Positions 1 through 9,655 are shown, counted from the stretch's first letter. The stretch: DNA of 64,000 bases from Sphingomonas aerolata (GCF_003046295.1 NZ_PZZN01000001.1:310001-374000), one strand, 5' to 3'. The notes: generated by a model from the letters alone, not told the origin. A program made the numbers and translations.

Positions 1-340
1 CCACCCCGGATGCGAAGCCCGCACTGTTATCGGCGAGCAGGATCTCGGGCCGGGTCGCTCCCACCCCGAACAGGCGAACCGCCGAGCGGACGAAGATCGT
101 CCGGCTGATCCGGTACCGGCCCGATGGCAGGAAGACGACGCCGCCCTTGCCGCCCGCCGCCGCCGCGTCGATCGCCTGCTGGATCGCCGCGCTGTCATCA
201 GCACGGCCATCGCCGACGCCGCGGACCGTGATCGCCCGCGGATCGGCCGGCGCGGTACGATAGACCGACGTCGTCCCGGCGAACGCCGGGGTCGCGAGCA
301 GCAGCAGCGCCGTGCCCGCCAGCCATTTCACGTCCATCAT
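1..340 (-). CDS. Pectate lyase superfamily (right-handed beta-helix) protein, N-terminal part
   Basis: The gene runs off the left edge, so only the first 113 codons are visible. The start is the first of two adjacent ATGs (340-338), with a GGAGAG ribosome-binding site 4 nt upstream. A classic signal peptide (residues 4-22, hydrophobic LLLLA core, AFA-G cleavage) marks export to the periplasm or surface. The following DPRAITVRGVGDG...DDSAAIQQAID and GGVVFLPSGRYRI segments are typical of the first turns of Pectate_lyase_3/GH55-like beta-helix proteins, which act on polysaccharides or serve as adhesin/tailspike folds. The catalytic part lies outside the window, so the substrate cannot be told. 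It is transcribed away from the gntP/GntR genes, so a common role in uronate or polysaccharide use is only suggestive. Confidence 0.7.
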   Translation of the reverse strand, partial: MMDVKWLAGTALLLLATPAFAGTTSVYRTAPADPRAITVRGVGDGRADDSAAIQQAIDAAAAGGKGGVVFLPSGRYRISRTIFVRSAVRLFGVGATRPEILLADNSAGFASGV

Positions 341-422
341 TCATCTCTCCGTGAGTGCCGCCCGGGTACCGGCCTAATGCAAGCCGCTGATCGCTTCAGG
401 CGCGACAAAGGTCGTAGCCGGG

Positions 423-746
423 TCAGGCCGCCTGCAGCATGAGCGTATGCGCGAGCACCGCGACCTGCGTGCGGTTGCGCACGTTGAGCTTGCGCATCAA
501 CGCGGTCATGTGCGCCTTCACGGTCGCTTCCGCGATGCCGAGATCGAAGGCGATCTGCTTGTTGAGCAATCCCGAATGCACCCCGCGCAGGACCTTGATC
601 TGCGTCGGCGTCAGCCGCGGCAACGGCGCGCGCATCGCCAGCGCCTGGCCCGCGTTCGTGGTCGCGTTCGAGATCGCGTTCGAGATCGCGTTCGAGGTCG
701 TGGGGGCGTGCTGGATTTGCCGTGCGGTCTGGGCAGTCCCGTCCAT
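423..746 (-). CDS. Orphan LuxR-type HTH transcriptional regulator (107 aa)
   Basis: The C-terminal half (about residues 46-102) is a GerE/LuxR helix-turn-helix: LTPTQIKVLRGVHSG, then NKQIAFDLGIAEATVKAHM and VRNRTQVAVLA, matching NarL/FixJ output domains. There is no receiver domain; the N-terminal 40 residues are a low-complexity linker, so this is a DNA-binding module without its own phosphorylation site. The start chosen is the ATG at 746, because AGGAGG sits 6 nt upstream. An in-frame ATG at 752 touches that Shine-Dalgarno and is too close. The linker contains three near-identical 12-bp repeats (see repeat entry). It is divergent from the GntP-type permease; whether it regulates it is unknown. 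Confidence 0.8.
   Translation of the reverse strand: MDGTAQTARQIQHAPTTSNAISNAISNATTNAGQALAMRAPLPRLTPTQIKVLRGVHSGLLNKQIAFDLGIAEATVKAHMTALMRKLNVRNRTQVAVLAHTLMLQAA
661..696. repeat. Three-copy 12-bp in-frame minisatellite in the LuxR linker
   Basis: Three tandem 12-bp units (661-672, 673-684, 685-696) differ only in the first base of the unit (gtcgcgttcgag, then atcgcgttcgag twice). They encode alternating S/T-N-A-I/T residues in the linker of the LuxR protein. Because the unit is a multiple of three, slippage would change linker length without a frameshift. Confidence 0.8.
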
Positions 747-1025
747 GGTCATCCTCCTCTGCTGTCGGCTTTTCACGCCCCGGTCGATTGCCGCGGTCAA
801 AGGCTTCTCAGTGCCGGCCCATCCATCTCTCTTGCGGAGTCGGTTGGACAGGTCCTCACTATGCCTCCGCATTTTCGCGGTGATCAAGCCTTTTCGGTGT
901 CGTCAGACAGAAACCTGTCCTACAGCTGTTATCAAACCGGCAGACGAACGCGTCGTCGGATCATTGGGAGTGATGTCGATGATGCAGTCACAGCGCGGTC
1001 GCATGCGAGCGAACGGCACCCATCC

Positions 1026-2372
1026 GTGATCGGCGGCGACCTGAGGCTCGTGATCGCGGCGCTGGCGGGCATCGCCCTAGCCGTCGTGATGATCGTCCGC
1101 GGCCGGCTGCATCCCTTTATCGGCCTGTTGTGCGGTGCGTTCACCGTCGGGCTGCTGGCCGGCCTGCCGCTGCCCGACGTCGCCAAGGCGGTGCAGAAGG
1201 GGGTCGGCGACATCATCGGCGGGACCGGGCTCGTCGTCGCGCTCGGCCTGTCGCTTGGCGCGATGCTGCATCTGTCAGGGGCCGCGGCGTCGCTCGCCCG
1301 CGGTGCCCTGCAGATGACCGGCGCACGCGCCGCCCCCTGGGCGACGCTGGGCATCGCGATCGTCGTCGGCCTGCCGCTGTTCTTCGAAACCGGGCTCGTC
1401 CTGCTGCTGCCGATCGTCGTCGCCGCCGCGGAGGAAATGACGGGCGAGGACGGCCCGGTACGGGATGCCGCCAAGCTCCGGCTGATCATGCCCGCGCTGG
1501 CAGGGCTCGGCGTCGTCCATGCGCTCGTCCCGCCGCATCCGGGTCCGTTGCTGGCGGTCGAGGCGCTGGGCGCGGATCTGGGGCGGACAATGCTGTACGG
1601 CATCCTGATCGCGATCCCCACCGCGGTGATCGCGGGTCCACTGCTGGCGAAGATCACGACTCGCGGCGTCCGGCTGTCGTCACCGGTCGCGACCGACGCG
1701 GGGCTCGCCATAGCACCGCCGCCGCGGCTCTGGGCGCTGCTGATCGTGCTGCTGCCGGTGCTGATGATCGCGACGGGTGAGCTGGGGCAGATGATGCCCG
1801 CGCTGAAGGGAGCGGGCTGGCTCGTCGCGGCGAGCAACCCGGTCGTCGCGCTGCTGCTGACCAACCTCGTCGCGCTGCCGCTACTGTTCGGGCGACGGCT
1901 GCGCGAGGCGGCGATCCAGGACGCGGTGTGGCATGAAACGATGGGCGCGGCGGGGGCGATCCTGCTGGCGATCGGCGCGGGCGGCGCACTGAAACAGGTG
2001 CTGGTGACCGCCGGGCTGTCCGACCTGCTCGCCCGGACGGTGCTGATGTATGCGATCTCCCCGCTGCTGCTGGGCTGGCTTGTCGCGGTCGCGATCCGGC
2101 TCGCGGCGGGGTCGGCGACGGTCGCGACGATCACTGCGGTCGGAATAATGCCCGGCGTCGTCGCGAACTCGGGCGTCTCCCCCGAACTCGTCGTGCTCGC
2201 GATCGGCGCGGGCTCGGTCTTCTTCAGCCATGTCAACGATCCCGGCTTCTGGCTGGTCAAGAGCTATGTCGGCACGAGCACCGCCGACACCTTCCGCACC
2301 TGGTCGCTGCTCGAGACCGCGATCTCGGTGGTCGGCCTCGTCCTCGTCCTGGCGCTGAGCTATGTCGTCTGA
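1026..2372 (+). CDS. gntP: GntP-family gluconate/organic acid:H+ symporter
   Basis: This 448-residue, very hydrophobic protein has the GntP hallmarks: a first membrane segment followed by RGRLHPFIGLLCGAFTVGLLAGLP, then GTGLVVALGLSLGAMLHLSGAA, GLPLFFETGLVLLLPI, the PHPGPL motif, and a late SVFFSHVNDPGFWLVKSY segment. Family members import gluconate or related sugar acids with protons across the inner membrane. The frame is open well upstream of 1026; the GTG at 1026 gives the usual family length and N-terminus (about 10 residues before the first membrane helix). A FadR-type GntR regulator follows 33 nt downstream on the same strand and is probably its local regulator. Real substrate is unproven: gluconate, galactonate and fructuronate carriers look alike. 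Confidence 0.85.
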   Translation: MIGGDLRLVIAALAGIALAVVMIVRGRLHPFIGLLCGAFTVGLLAGLPLPDVAKAVQKGVGDIIGGTGLVVALGLSLGAMLHLSGAAASLARGALQMTGARAAPWATLGIAIVVGLPLFFETGLVLLLPIVVAAAEEMTGEDGPVRDAAKLRLIMPALAGLGVVHALVPPHPGPLLAVEALGADLGRTMLYGILIAIPTAVIAGPLLAKITTRGVRLSSPVATDAGLAIAPPPRLWALLIVLLPVLMIATGELGQMMPALKGAGWLVAASNPVVALLLTNLVALPLLFGRRLREAAIQDAVWHETMGAAGAILLAIGAGGALKQVLVTAGLSDLLARTVLMYAISPLLLGWLVAVAIRLAAGSATVATITAVGIMPGVVANSGVSPELVVLAIGAGSVFFSHVNDPGFWLVKSYVGTSTADTFRTWSLLETAISVVGLVLVLALSYVV

Positions 2373-2405
2373 GATGGGACAGGACGCGGTGACGAGAGGG
2401 GGCGG

Positions 2406-3089
2406 GTGCCGGTGAGCGAGGGGCGGCTGGCGGATCGCGCCTACACCGCGATCGTGCGGATCATCACCGATGACGAACTCGCGATCGGCGACCGGCTGCC
2501 ATCGGAGGCGAAGCTCGCGGCGATGTTCGGCATGTCGCGGACGATCGTTCGCGAGGCGCTGGCCCGGCTCGCCTCGGACGGCATCACCCAGGCGCGGCTC
2601 GGCGCGGGCTCCTATGTCAAGCGGCGGCCGTCCGCGCGGCTCGGCACGCACATGCCGATGGATGCGCTCGCCGCGACGCTTGGCACCTATGAGGTCCGCT
2701 TCGTGCTCGAGGCGGAGGCGGCACGGCTGGCGGCGCAGCGACGCTCGGACGAACAGCTCGCGGCGATCGAGCAGGCGCTCGAGGCATTGCGCGCGGCATT
2801 GCTGTCCAACGCGCCCGCGCACGACGAGGATTGGCTGCTCCACCGCGCGATCGTCGAGGCGACCGCCAACGCGGCGTTCCTGCCGGTGTTCGAGCATCTC
2901 CAGGATGCGGTGATGCGGATCCTGCGCGCCGGCGTGGACATATCGCGGTCGCGCGCGCCGGAGGTGATCGGCGCGATGATGGACGAGCATGACGCGATCG
3001 TCGAGGCGATCCGGGCGCAGGATGCCGACGGCGCCGCGCTGGCGATGCGGTGGCATTTGTCGCAGGGCCGCAAGCGCCTCATGCCCTAA
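2406..3089 (+). CDS. GntR-family transcriptional regulator, FCD (FadR) subfamily
   Basis: This 227-residue regulator has an N-terminal winged helix (residues 8-75) with the GntR signature GDRLPSEAKLAAMFGMSRT followed by VREALARLASDGI. The C-terminal all-helical FCD ligand domain (about 95-220) carries the pattern FVLEAEAARLAAQR ... D-x3-H-x3-(E/V) around DEDWLLHRAIVEAT, and MMDEHDAIVEAI, whose histidines usually bind a metal next to an organic-acid effector. The GTG start at 2406 follows a purine-rich GAGAGGGGG. It lies 33 nt after the GntP-type permease and probably forms an operon with it, suggesting control of sugar-acid uptake by the imported acid or a breakdown product. Confidence 0.85.
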   Translation: MPVSEGRLADRAYTAIVRIITDDELAIGDRLPSEAKLAAMFGMSRTIVREALARLASDGITQARLGAGSYVKRRPSARLGTHMPMDALAATLGTYEVRFVLEAEAARLAAQRRSDEQLAAIEQALEALRAALLSNAPAHDEDWLLHRAIVEATANAAFLPVFEHLQDAVMRILRAGVDISRSRAPEVIGAMMDEHDAIVEAIRAQDADGAALAMRWHLSQGRKRLMP

Positions 3090-3219
3090 TTGCACCTCGA
3101 ACGTTGCGACGATGGTCGTAGATGTTCCCCCCGCCGGTCCACGATAGGATCGCCGCATAACGGATTGCGGACCCGGACCGGACAGACGGCCTGGGCCATG
3201 ACCGAAAGGGGATGGGATC

Positions 3220-6219
3220 ATGGCGAAGGCCAGGCACGACCGAGATTTTGCCGCACGCATCGGCGGCACCGCGACCGGGATGATGGTGTCGGCGATCGCG
3301 CTGATCGGGACACCCGTTCTCGCCCAGACCGCCCCCCCGGCCCCGCCCCCGACCGTGACGCCGGCGACGCCGCTCGCCGAAGACAGCCCGCCGCCAGCGT
3401 CCGCGGCCGACATCGTCGTCACCGGCACGCGCATCACCACCAGCGGGTTCAACGCGCCGACGCCGACGACCGTGATCGGCGAGGAACAGATCCTCAAAAA
3501 TGCCCAGCCGAACATCTTCAACGCGATCGCGCAGTTGCCGTCGCTGCAAGGCTCGACCGGCGCAGCGACCGGCACGTTCAGCACGTCGAGCGGCACGCAG
3601 GGGCTCAGCTCGTTTTCGCTGCGGGGCCTCGGGCCGATCCGGACGCTGACCCTGCTCGACGGGCAACGCGTCGTCGGCGCGAACGTGACGGGCGTTCCGG
3701 ACATCAGCATGTTCCCGCAACTGCTCGTGAAGCGCGTCGACGTGGTCACAGGCGGTGCGTCCGCTTCTTACGGCTCGGACGCGGTCGGCGGCGTGGTCAA
3801 CTTCATCACCGACACGCGGTTCACCGGGTTCAAGGGCAATATCCAGGGCGGGATCACCAATTACGGCGACGATCAGCAGGCGCTGGTCCAGGCGGCGTTC
3901 GGCAAATCGCTGTTCAATGACCGGCTGCACCTGATCGTCAGCGCCGAATATGATCATGAGGACGGCGTCGGGCCCGGCGATTTCGGCACCGATCTCGCCA
4001 AGGGGCGCGACTGGTACCGCGCGACGACTTTGGTCAATACCGGCCAGGCGAACAACGGCCTGCCGCAGTTCAACTATCGCGACTATGCCCAGCCCTATCA
4101 ATATGCGCGGTTCGGGCTGATCAACAACGGCCCGCTACAGGGGATCGCGTTCGACCAGAATGGCGCGCCGTTCAACTTCAACTACGGGTCGAACGGCCGC
4201 CCGACCGGAACGGGTGGCGTTACCGGCTGCTTCCCCGGCAACAGCTTCTGCGTCGGCGGCGACCTGTCGGGTGCGCCGGGGTCGGGCGCGTCGCTCAAAT
4301 CCTCACTCGAACGCCTCAACGGCTTCACCCGCGTCGGCTTCGACTTTGCCGAGAACAACGAAGCCTATGTCACCGTCAACCTCGCGCAGGTGAAGACGAG
4401 CAACCAGCCGAGCCCGGGCTATAACCGCCCCAGTCTGACCGTGCAGTGCGCCAATCCGTATCTGCCGCAGCTGATCCGCGATCGGTGCGCGACCGCCGGG
4501 ATCACGCAGTTCGGCTTCGGCACGAGCAACGGCAATTTCCCCGATCCGCTGGTGCAGACCGACCGCCGCCAATACCGGTTCGTGGGCGGGCTGAAGGGGC
4601 GGTTCGATCTGGCCGGCACCGACTGGAATTATGACGGCTATTACGAACATGGCATCACGATCGCGCATATCGATGTCGAGAACACCGTCTTGCAGAACCG
4701 CTATGTCGCGGCCGCCAACGCGATCACGCTGAACGGCGCGATCGTCTGCGCCGACGCCGCCGCTCGCGCTGCCGGGTGTCAGCCGATCAACATCTTCGGC
4801 GGGTCGCCCCCCTCCGCCGCAGCGCTCGCCTATGTCACCCCCGTCAACGGACCGTTGCAGCGGACCAAGCTGACGCAGGACGTCGCCAGCCTGAACTTCT
4901 CGGGCGAACCGCTCAGCCTGTGGGCGGGGCCGCTCGCGGTCGCGTTCGGCGGCGAATATCGGCGGGAATATTACCGCGTCCACGGCGATCCCTATGGCGC
5001 CGGCGTCACCGCGCTCAGCCCCAACAGCGCCGACTATCCCGCTGACCCGCTGCTCAACTCGACCTTGGGCAGCAACTGGGCGGCGGGGAACTACAAGAAC
5101 GGTGGCGGCAAATACGAGGTCTATGAGGGCTTTCTCGAGCTGAACCTGCCGCTGTTCAAGGGCGACGCGATCGGCCGCGCGAACCTGAACGGTGCGGGTC
5201 GCGTCACGCATTACAGCACGTCGGGGACAATCTGGGCGTGGAAGATCGGCGGCACCTGGGAGACGCCGCTCGACGGCATCCGCCTGCGCGCGGTGACGTC
5301 GCGCGACGTCCGCGCACCCAATTTGTCCGAACTGTTTGCCGCACCGACCGTCACGACGCTGCCCAACTTCACCAACCCCTTCCCCCCCGGCGGCGGCGTC
5401 CAGGCGTTCCAGAACACCATCGGCAATCCGGACCTGAAGCCCGAGATCGCGCGCAATACCGAAGCCGGCATCGTCCTGTCGCACCCGTCCTGGCTGCCCG
5501 GGCTCGGCCTGTCGTTCGACTATTACAGCATCAAGCTCGACGGCGTGATCTCGACGTTGTCGGCGGACCAGATCGTGCGCTTCTGCTTCGAGGGCAATCA
5601 GGCGTTCTGCGGCGGCTTCGTCCTGAACAGCCCGACCCAGGGCGGCAACTTCATCAACGTCCAGCCATTCAACCTTGCCTCGTGGAAGACCAGCGGGTTC
5701 GACATCGAGGCGAGCTACCAGTGGAAGCGGCCGCTCGGCCTGCCGGGCAATTTCACCCTCCGCGCGCTCGGCACCAATGTCCGCGAGTTCCTCGTGAAGG
5801 CGGGCATCGCCGGTGTCGCGACGGTCGACCAGGCGGGCGCCAACAATGGTGCGACACCCGACTGGAAATGGCTCGCCACGCAAAGCTACGACAATGACCT
5901 CTTCAGCCTGACGTTGCAGGAGCGCTGGTTCTCCGACGGCAATTTCGGCAACCAGTATGTCGTGTGCACGACCGCCTGCCCCGCTTCGACCGCCAATAAC
6001 CCGACGATCGATTACAACACGATGAAAGGCGCCTTCTACGTCGATCTCGGCGGGTCGGTGAACCTGTCCAAACAGGTCAGTCTGTTCTTCAAGGTCGACA
6101 ACATGTTCGATCACGATCCCGAACCCGCGCCGCAGACCAATACCGGCCTCGACGTGAACCCGGCGCTCTATGACACGCTCGGCCGTATCTACCGGGTCGG
6201 CATGCGCGCCCGCTTCTAG
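3220..6219 (+). CDS. TonB-dependent outer-membrane receptor (999 aa)
   Basis: A signal peptide (hydrophobic core about residues 18-33, VLA-Q cleavage near 35) is followed by a Pro-rich stretch (39-60) and a TonB-box-like segment DIVVTGTR at 64-71. A plug domain follows (TPTTVIGEEQI ... SFSLRGLGPIRTLTLLDGQRV ... VVTGGASASYGSDAVGGVVN), then a beta-barrel ending with GRIYRVGMRARF and a terminal aromatic, the usual outer-membrane insertion signal. There are several cysteine pairs in the barrel (VQCANP...RDRCA, VCADAAARAAGCQP, CFEGNQAFCGG), possibly disulfide-bonded loops. Substrate is not readable from sequence. It follows the gntP-GntR pair by 130 nt on the same strand, so uptake of a carbohydrate or sugar-acid polymer is a reasonable guess. 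AAAGGGGAT lies upstream of the ATG. Confidence 0.92.
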   Translation: MAKARHDRDFAARIGGTATGMMVSAIALIGTPVLAQTAPPAPPPTVTPATPLAEDSPPPASAADIVVTGTRITTSGFNAPTPTTVIGEEQILKNAQPNIFNAIAQLPSLQGSTGAATGTFSTSSGTQGLSSFSLRGLGPIRTLTLLDGQRVVGANVTGVPDISMFPQLLVKRVDVVTGGASASYGSDAVGGVVNFITDTRFTGFKGNIQGGITNYGDDQQALVQAAFGKSLFNDRLHLIVSAEYDHEDGVGPGDFGTDLAKGRDWYRATTLVNTGQANNGLPQFNYRDYAQPYQYARFGLINNGPLQGIAFDQNGAPFNFNYGSNGRPTGTGGVTGCFPGNSFCVGGDLSGAPGSGASLKSSLERLNGFTRVGFDFAENNEAYVTVNLAQVKTSNQPSPGYNRPSLTVQCANPYLPQLIRDRCATAGITQFGFGTSNGNFPDPLVQTDRRQYRFVGGLKGRFDLAGTDWNYDGYYEHGITIAHIDVENTVLQNRYVAAANAITLNGAIVCADAAARAAGCQPINIFGGSPPSAAALAYVTPVNGPLQRTKLTQDVASLNFSGEPLSLWAGPLAVAFGGEYRREYYRVHGDPYGAGVTALSPNSADYPADPLLNSTLGSNWAAGNYKNGGGKYEVYEGFLELNLPLFKGDAIGRANLNGAGRVTHYSTSGTIWAWKIGGTWETPLDGIRLRAVTSRDVRAPNLSELFAAPTVTTLPNFTNPFPPGGGVQAFQNTIGNPDLKPEIARNTEAGIVLSHPSWLPGLGLSFDYYSIKLDGVISTLSADQIVRFCFEGNQAFCGGFVLNSPTQGGNFINVQPFNLASWKTSGFDIEASYQWKRPLGLPGNFTLRALGTNVREFLVKAGIAGVATVDQAGANNGATPDWKWLATQSYDNDLFSLTLQERWFSDGNFGNQYVVCTTACPASTANNPTIDYNTMKGAFYVDLGGSVNLSKQVSLFFKVDNMFDHDPEPAPQTNTGLDVNPALYDTLGRIYRVGMRARF

Positions 6220-6252
6220 ACCGGGACCCGCCCCCGACCCGGCTGGTCGATC

Positions 6253-7653
6253 CTACCAGCTCGGCCGGGTCAGCGCGGTGATCGCGGAGGCGGGCAGCCG
6301 CCGGGTATCGCTCGCCAGCGTATAATGGTCGCGTCCGCCCGTTGCCGGCTGCGCCGCCGAGGCCGGTGCCGCCTGCCGGGCCCCGCCGCCATCGACGACG
6401 AAGCGTTGCGCGTGCTGTGCGAGCAGCTGGACCTCCTGCGCGAGCTGCCGCGCTGCGGCGGACGTCTGCTCAACCATCGCCGCGTTCTTCTGCGTCGCCT
6501 GGTCCATGCTGCCGACCGCGGCGCTCACCTCGGTGATAGCAAGCGCCTGCGCCTGATTGTCGGTCGCGATCTGCCGCGAAATATCCGCCGCTTCACGCCC
6601 CGAGGCGACGATCCCCGACAGCGCCTGATCGACCAGTTGCACCGCGTCGACCGCCGCACCAATATCGACCTGCGTCACGGTCAGCTGGTTGCGCGCGCGC
6701 TTGGCCTCTTCCTCCGCGCGCATCGCCAGCGCAGACACCAGATCGGCGACCACCGCAAAGCCACGTCCGGCATCGCCTGCGCGTCCCGCCTCGACCGCCG
6801 CGTTCATCGCCAGGACGCGGGTCTGGAACGCGATCTTGTCGAGTCCCTCGATGACGCTGTCGATCCCCTTGGCGCTATCGCTGACGCGCTCCATCGCCTG
6901 GACCGCCGTGTCGGTCTTGTGGCGTCCATGATCGAGCGCACTCAGCGCCTGCTCGGAGGTCGCCACCGACCGCGTCGCGCCCTGCGCGGTATCCTTCAGG
7001 CGATTGTCCATCTGATGGATCGCCGCCGACGTCTCCTCCAGGCTCGCCGCGGTGCTCTCGGTTCGCCGCGCCAGATCCTCGGACGCCTGCGCAATCTCGC
7101 CCGAGCCGATCTGGATCCTGGCGGCGCCCTGCGCGACCGAGCGGATCAGATCACGCAGACTGGCGAGCGCGATGTTGAAGTTCGCCTTCAGATCCTCGTA
7201 GATCGCCGGATAGTCCTCGGTGATGTCGACAGTCAGATTGCCCTCGGCCACCTGCTTGAAATTCTGCGCCATGCGGTTGACCACATCGGCGTTGCGTGAC
7301 GCCTCGACGTTCAGCGCAATCTGCACCCGCGCATTCTCCTGGAACGTTCCCATCGCCTTGGTCATGCGGCCGACGCAGTCGCGAAAGTTCGTGAATTCGA
7401 TCGGGCTTTCGAGATCACCCGCGGCCAGCGCCTCCATACGAACGACGGTGGTGACATAGGGCACCGCGATCATCTCGCGATAGGTATAGCCGAGCCCAAC
7501 CGCGATCAGCGTTGCCGCGACGCCCGCGCCGATCAGCGCGGTGCCCTTAAGGACCAATCCCGCAATTGCGGTGCAGGCGACCAGAACGACGAAACTGGAA
7601 AAGGCGATCAGCAGTTTCAGGCGGATAGGCGCGTCGGCTTTGAACCATAGCAT
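6253..7653 (-). CDS. Methyl-accepting chemotaxis protein without periplasmic sensor domain
   Basis: This 466-residue protein has two closely spaced membrane helices (about 13-35 and 38-56) with almost no loop, HAMP-like helices (55-225), and a signalling domain whose hairpin tip is residues 274-318 ([17 protein letters not shown], then [20 protein letters not shown]). The tip departs from consensus: R279 replaces the usual Asn, and L305 replaces the Glu of VVADEVR. Both positions lie in the region that binds CheA/CheW. Without a periplasmic domain, it must sense cytoplasmic or membrane signals. The start at 7653 has AAAGGAT upstream and lies 5 nt after the stop of the PAS-PAS-GGDEF gene, so the two are one operon. 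Glu-rich helices ([15 protein letters not shown]) could be methylation sites. Confidence 0.9.
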   Translation of the reverse strand: MLWFKADAPIRLKLLIAFSSFVVLVACTAIAGLVLKGTALIGAGVAATLIAVGLGYTYREMIAVPYVTTVVRMEALAAGDLESPIEFTNFRDCVGRMTKAMGTFQENARVQIALNVEASRNADVVNRMAQNFKQVAEGNLTVDITEDYPAIYEDLKANFNIALASLRDLIRSVAQGAARIQIGSGEIAQASEDLARRTESTAASLEETSAAIHQMDNRLKDTAQGATRSVATSEQALSALDHGRHKTDTAVQAMERVSDSAKGIDSVIEGLDKIAFQTRVLAMNAAVEAGRAGDAGRGFAVVADLVSALAMRAEEEAKRARNQLTVTQVDIGAAVDAVQLVDQALSGIVASGREAADISRQIATDNQAQALAITEVSAAVGSMDQATQKNAAMVEQTSAAARQLAQEVQLLAQHAQRFVVDGGGARQAAPASAAQPATGGRDHYTLASDTRRLPASAITALTRPSW

Positions 7654-7658
7654 TCGGG

Positions 7659-9038
7659 TTATCCTTTGGGAGAGATCGAGCGGGAAAATGGCGCGCGGAA
7701 CGGCGGCGTCACGGAGCCCTTGGGATGGATGGCGCGGTCGTCGCACACGGTGTTGCGGCCGGCTTCCTTGGCCCGGTAGAGCGCACGGTCCGCGCGCTCG
7801 ACGAGATCGTCGGCGAGGACGTCGGCGCTGCGGTGATCCCGGCTGAGCGATGCGTGACCCACGCTGACGGTCAGCACCGGGCGTGTCCCGTCCTGATGGT
7901 CGACGCGCAACGTCTCGACCGCCGCACGGATCGTTTCCGCCGCGGTCGCCGCAACATCGGCACCGGCACTGGGCAGCAGCACCGCGAATTCCTCGCCGCC
8001 GAAACGCGCGACCAGATCATTGGCGCGCCGCACCGCTGACCGAATGGCGGTCGCGACGATCCGCAGGCACGCATCGCCCTGCTGATGACCATGATTATCG
8101 TTGAACCGCTTGAAATGATCGATGTCGATGAGGATCAGCGACAGGTCGTCACCCGACCGGATCGCGCGGCGGACCTCCTCCGCCAGCGTCCGGTTGAACC
8201 GTCGCCGATTGGCAAGCTGGGTCAGCGCGTCGCTGAACGCGTGATGCGCGTTTTCGAGGCGCAGCTCGACCGATTCGGTGATGTCGGTCGCGATCTTGAC
8301 GATCCGTGTCGGCTGGCCGCACGCGTCAAGGATGGGGTTGTAGCTCGCCTGCAGCCAGATCGGCCGCCCGTCCCGCCCGATCCGGCGGAATTCGGAGCGT
8401 ATGAATTCCCCCTCGCGCAGCCGTTCCCAGAATCGCTCATAGCTGGGATCGCAGGCGTCCTCGGGGGACACGAACATGCGGTGATGCCGACCGCGAATGT
8501 CGGTCTCGGTATAGCCGGTGATTGCGAGATAGAGCGGATTGGCGGACAGGATCGTCCCGTCGAGCGCGAATTCGATCATCGCGGTCGATCGCGAGATCGC
8601 CTCGAGCATCTTGATGTGGTCCGCGGCGTGCTGATGCTCATACGTGATATCATTGGCGAGCTTGAACACGCGCTGCGGGACGCCGTTGCTGTCCAGCACC
8701 GGCATATAGGTTGCCTGCAACCAGACTTCGCGACCATCCTTGGCGATGCTGCCGAACTCGGTCTGGATCAGACGCCCCTTGCGCAGCGTGTTCCAGACGG
8801 TCGCATAGTCCGCCGTCCCGGCCGCGGTCAGCCGGACGAAGCTGCTGTGATGGCCGCCGATCAGGTCCTGCGCCTCGCGACCGAAAATGCGCAGATAGCG
8901 ATCATTGACCGCCAACACCTCGCCTTCCATCGAGAATTGCACCGTTGGGATCGAACGTGCCAGCGCGTCGACGACGAACGGGGCGTTCGCCATATCCCAT
9001 CTGCCGCCGCCGTCCGCGACGCTGATCTTCGTATCCAT
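7659..9038 (-). CDS. PAS-PAS-GGDEF diguanylate cyclase
   Basis: This 459-residue cytoplasmic protein should make c-di-GMP from GTP. Two PAS/PAC modules (about residues 25-133 and 150-255; both with F-x-R/S-I-x(2)-DGR-x-(V/I)WLQA and a conserved NDIT/TDIT end) precede a GGDEF domain (265-430). The active-site motif is GGEEF (347-351), an active variant. A canonical inhibitory-site RxxD (R338-D341) lies exactly five residues before it, so product inhibition is expected. The ATG at 9038 was chosen (GAGAG upstream); a GTG 12 codons earlier is less convincing. The double PAS pair resembles that at the N-terminus of many alphaproteobacterial soluble chemoreceptors; here it is fused to GGDEF while the partner receptor downstream lacks it. 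Confidence 0.93.
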   Translation of the reverse strand: MDTKISVADGGGRWDMANAPFVVDALARSIPTVQFSMEGEVLAVNDRYLRIFGREAQDLIGGHHSSFVRLTAAGTADYATVWNTLRKGRLIQTEFGSIAKDGREVWLQATYMPVLDSNGVPQRVFKLANDITYEHQHAADHIKMLEAISRSTAMIEFALDGTILSANPLYLAITGYTETDIRGRHHRMFVSPEDACDPSYERFWERLREGEFIRSEFRRIGRDGRPIWLQASYNPILDACGQPTRIVKIATDITESVELRLENAHHAFSDALTQLANRRRFNRTLAEEVRRAIRSGDDLSLILIDIDHFKRFNDNHGHQQGDACLRIVATAIRSAVRRANDLVARFGGEEFAVLLPSAGADVAATAAETIRAAVETLRVDHQDGTRPVLTVSVGHASLSRDHRSADVLADDLVERADRALYRAKEAGRNTVCDDRAIHPKGSVTPPFRAPFSRSISPKG

Positions 9039-9160
9039 GCCGAAACTCTCGGAGTGACGGGCGTGCAACGACACGTCCGGCCTCCATTATAGGCCGGCAC
9101 CATGGGGCCCCGGGCGTGTCGGCACTTTTTTGGCGCGGTCCGAGCGACGAACCGTGCGGC

Positions 9161-9655
9161 CTAGCGCGAGACGGCGCGCCCGGCGATCATGCAGAGGATA
9201 CAGCCAGACCCGATGAGCATGCCGGGGAGGAACAGCATCGCTGCGGCGATATGGGGCATGTCCCGGTAGAGAAGATAATGCGGCCGGTCGGACACATAGA
9301 TGCTGAACCCACAGACGATCAGCGCCGTCGCCAGGCAAATCATGGCAAGCGAAACCTTGGGAACGGCGTCCCCGACATGCTCCTCGTCATGCTTCGACGG
9401 CCGCATCAGGATCACCGAGAGGGCATAGGTTGCGGATATTCCAACGATAATTCCGACGATAAGTATCGTCACCGGCCGATCAAGTATAAGCGAGCATGCC
9501 AATATGAATCCAAGCGGGATCATCAGACCAAGCGCAAGCCCGAGCGCCATTGTAAGGAATCTCAATGTTCCGCTGTCATGATCAAAGGCCGCTCTCATGG
9601 CTGTCCTAATCTCTCCTCGTGCAGGACTTGCCACATTTGCTGTGTTTTCGCTCAT
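9161..9655 (-). CDS. Hypothetical four-helix membrane protein (164 aa)
   Basis: No family recognised. The protein has a 30-residue polar N-terminus and four predicted membrane helices (about residues 34-55, 63-84, 101-120 and 134-156). The helices are Leu/Ile-rich with small residues, and the short loops carry charges (RPSKHDEEH, SDRPHYLLYRDMPH). The coding region is visibly less GC-rich than its neighbours, with ATA and AGT codons that are rare elsewhere in the window, which may point to transfer or weak expression. The ribosome-binding site is poor. It lies upstream of, and on the same strand as, the GGDEF gene, with a 122-nt gap. Confidence 0.55.
   Translation of the reverse strand: MSENTANVASPARGEIRTAMRAAFDHDSGTLRFLTMALGLALGLMIPLGFILACSLILDRPVTILIVGIIVGISATYALSVILMRPSKHDEEHVGDAVPKVSLAMICLATALIVCGFSIYVSDRPHYLLYRDMPHIAAAMLFLPGMLIGSGCILCMIAGRAVSR

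Noticed and set aside
661..696. Possible start of a CRISPR or satellite array
   Set aside because: Only three 12-bp tandem units with no spacers, lying inside a coding linker.
932..2260. 442-codon Ser/Pro/Ala-rich reverse-strand frame opposite gntP
   Set aside because: Composition is that of a shadow; gntP on the forward strand matches the family throughout.
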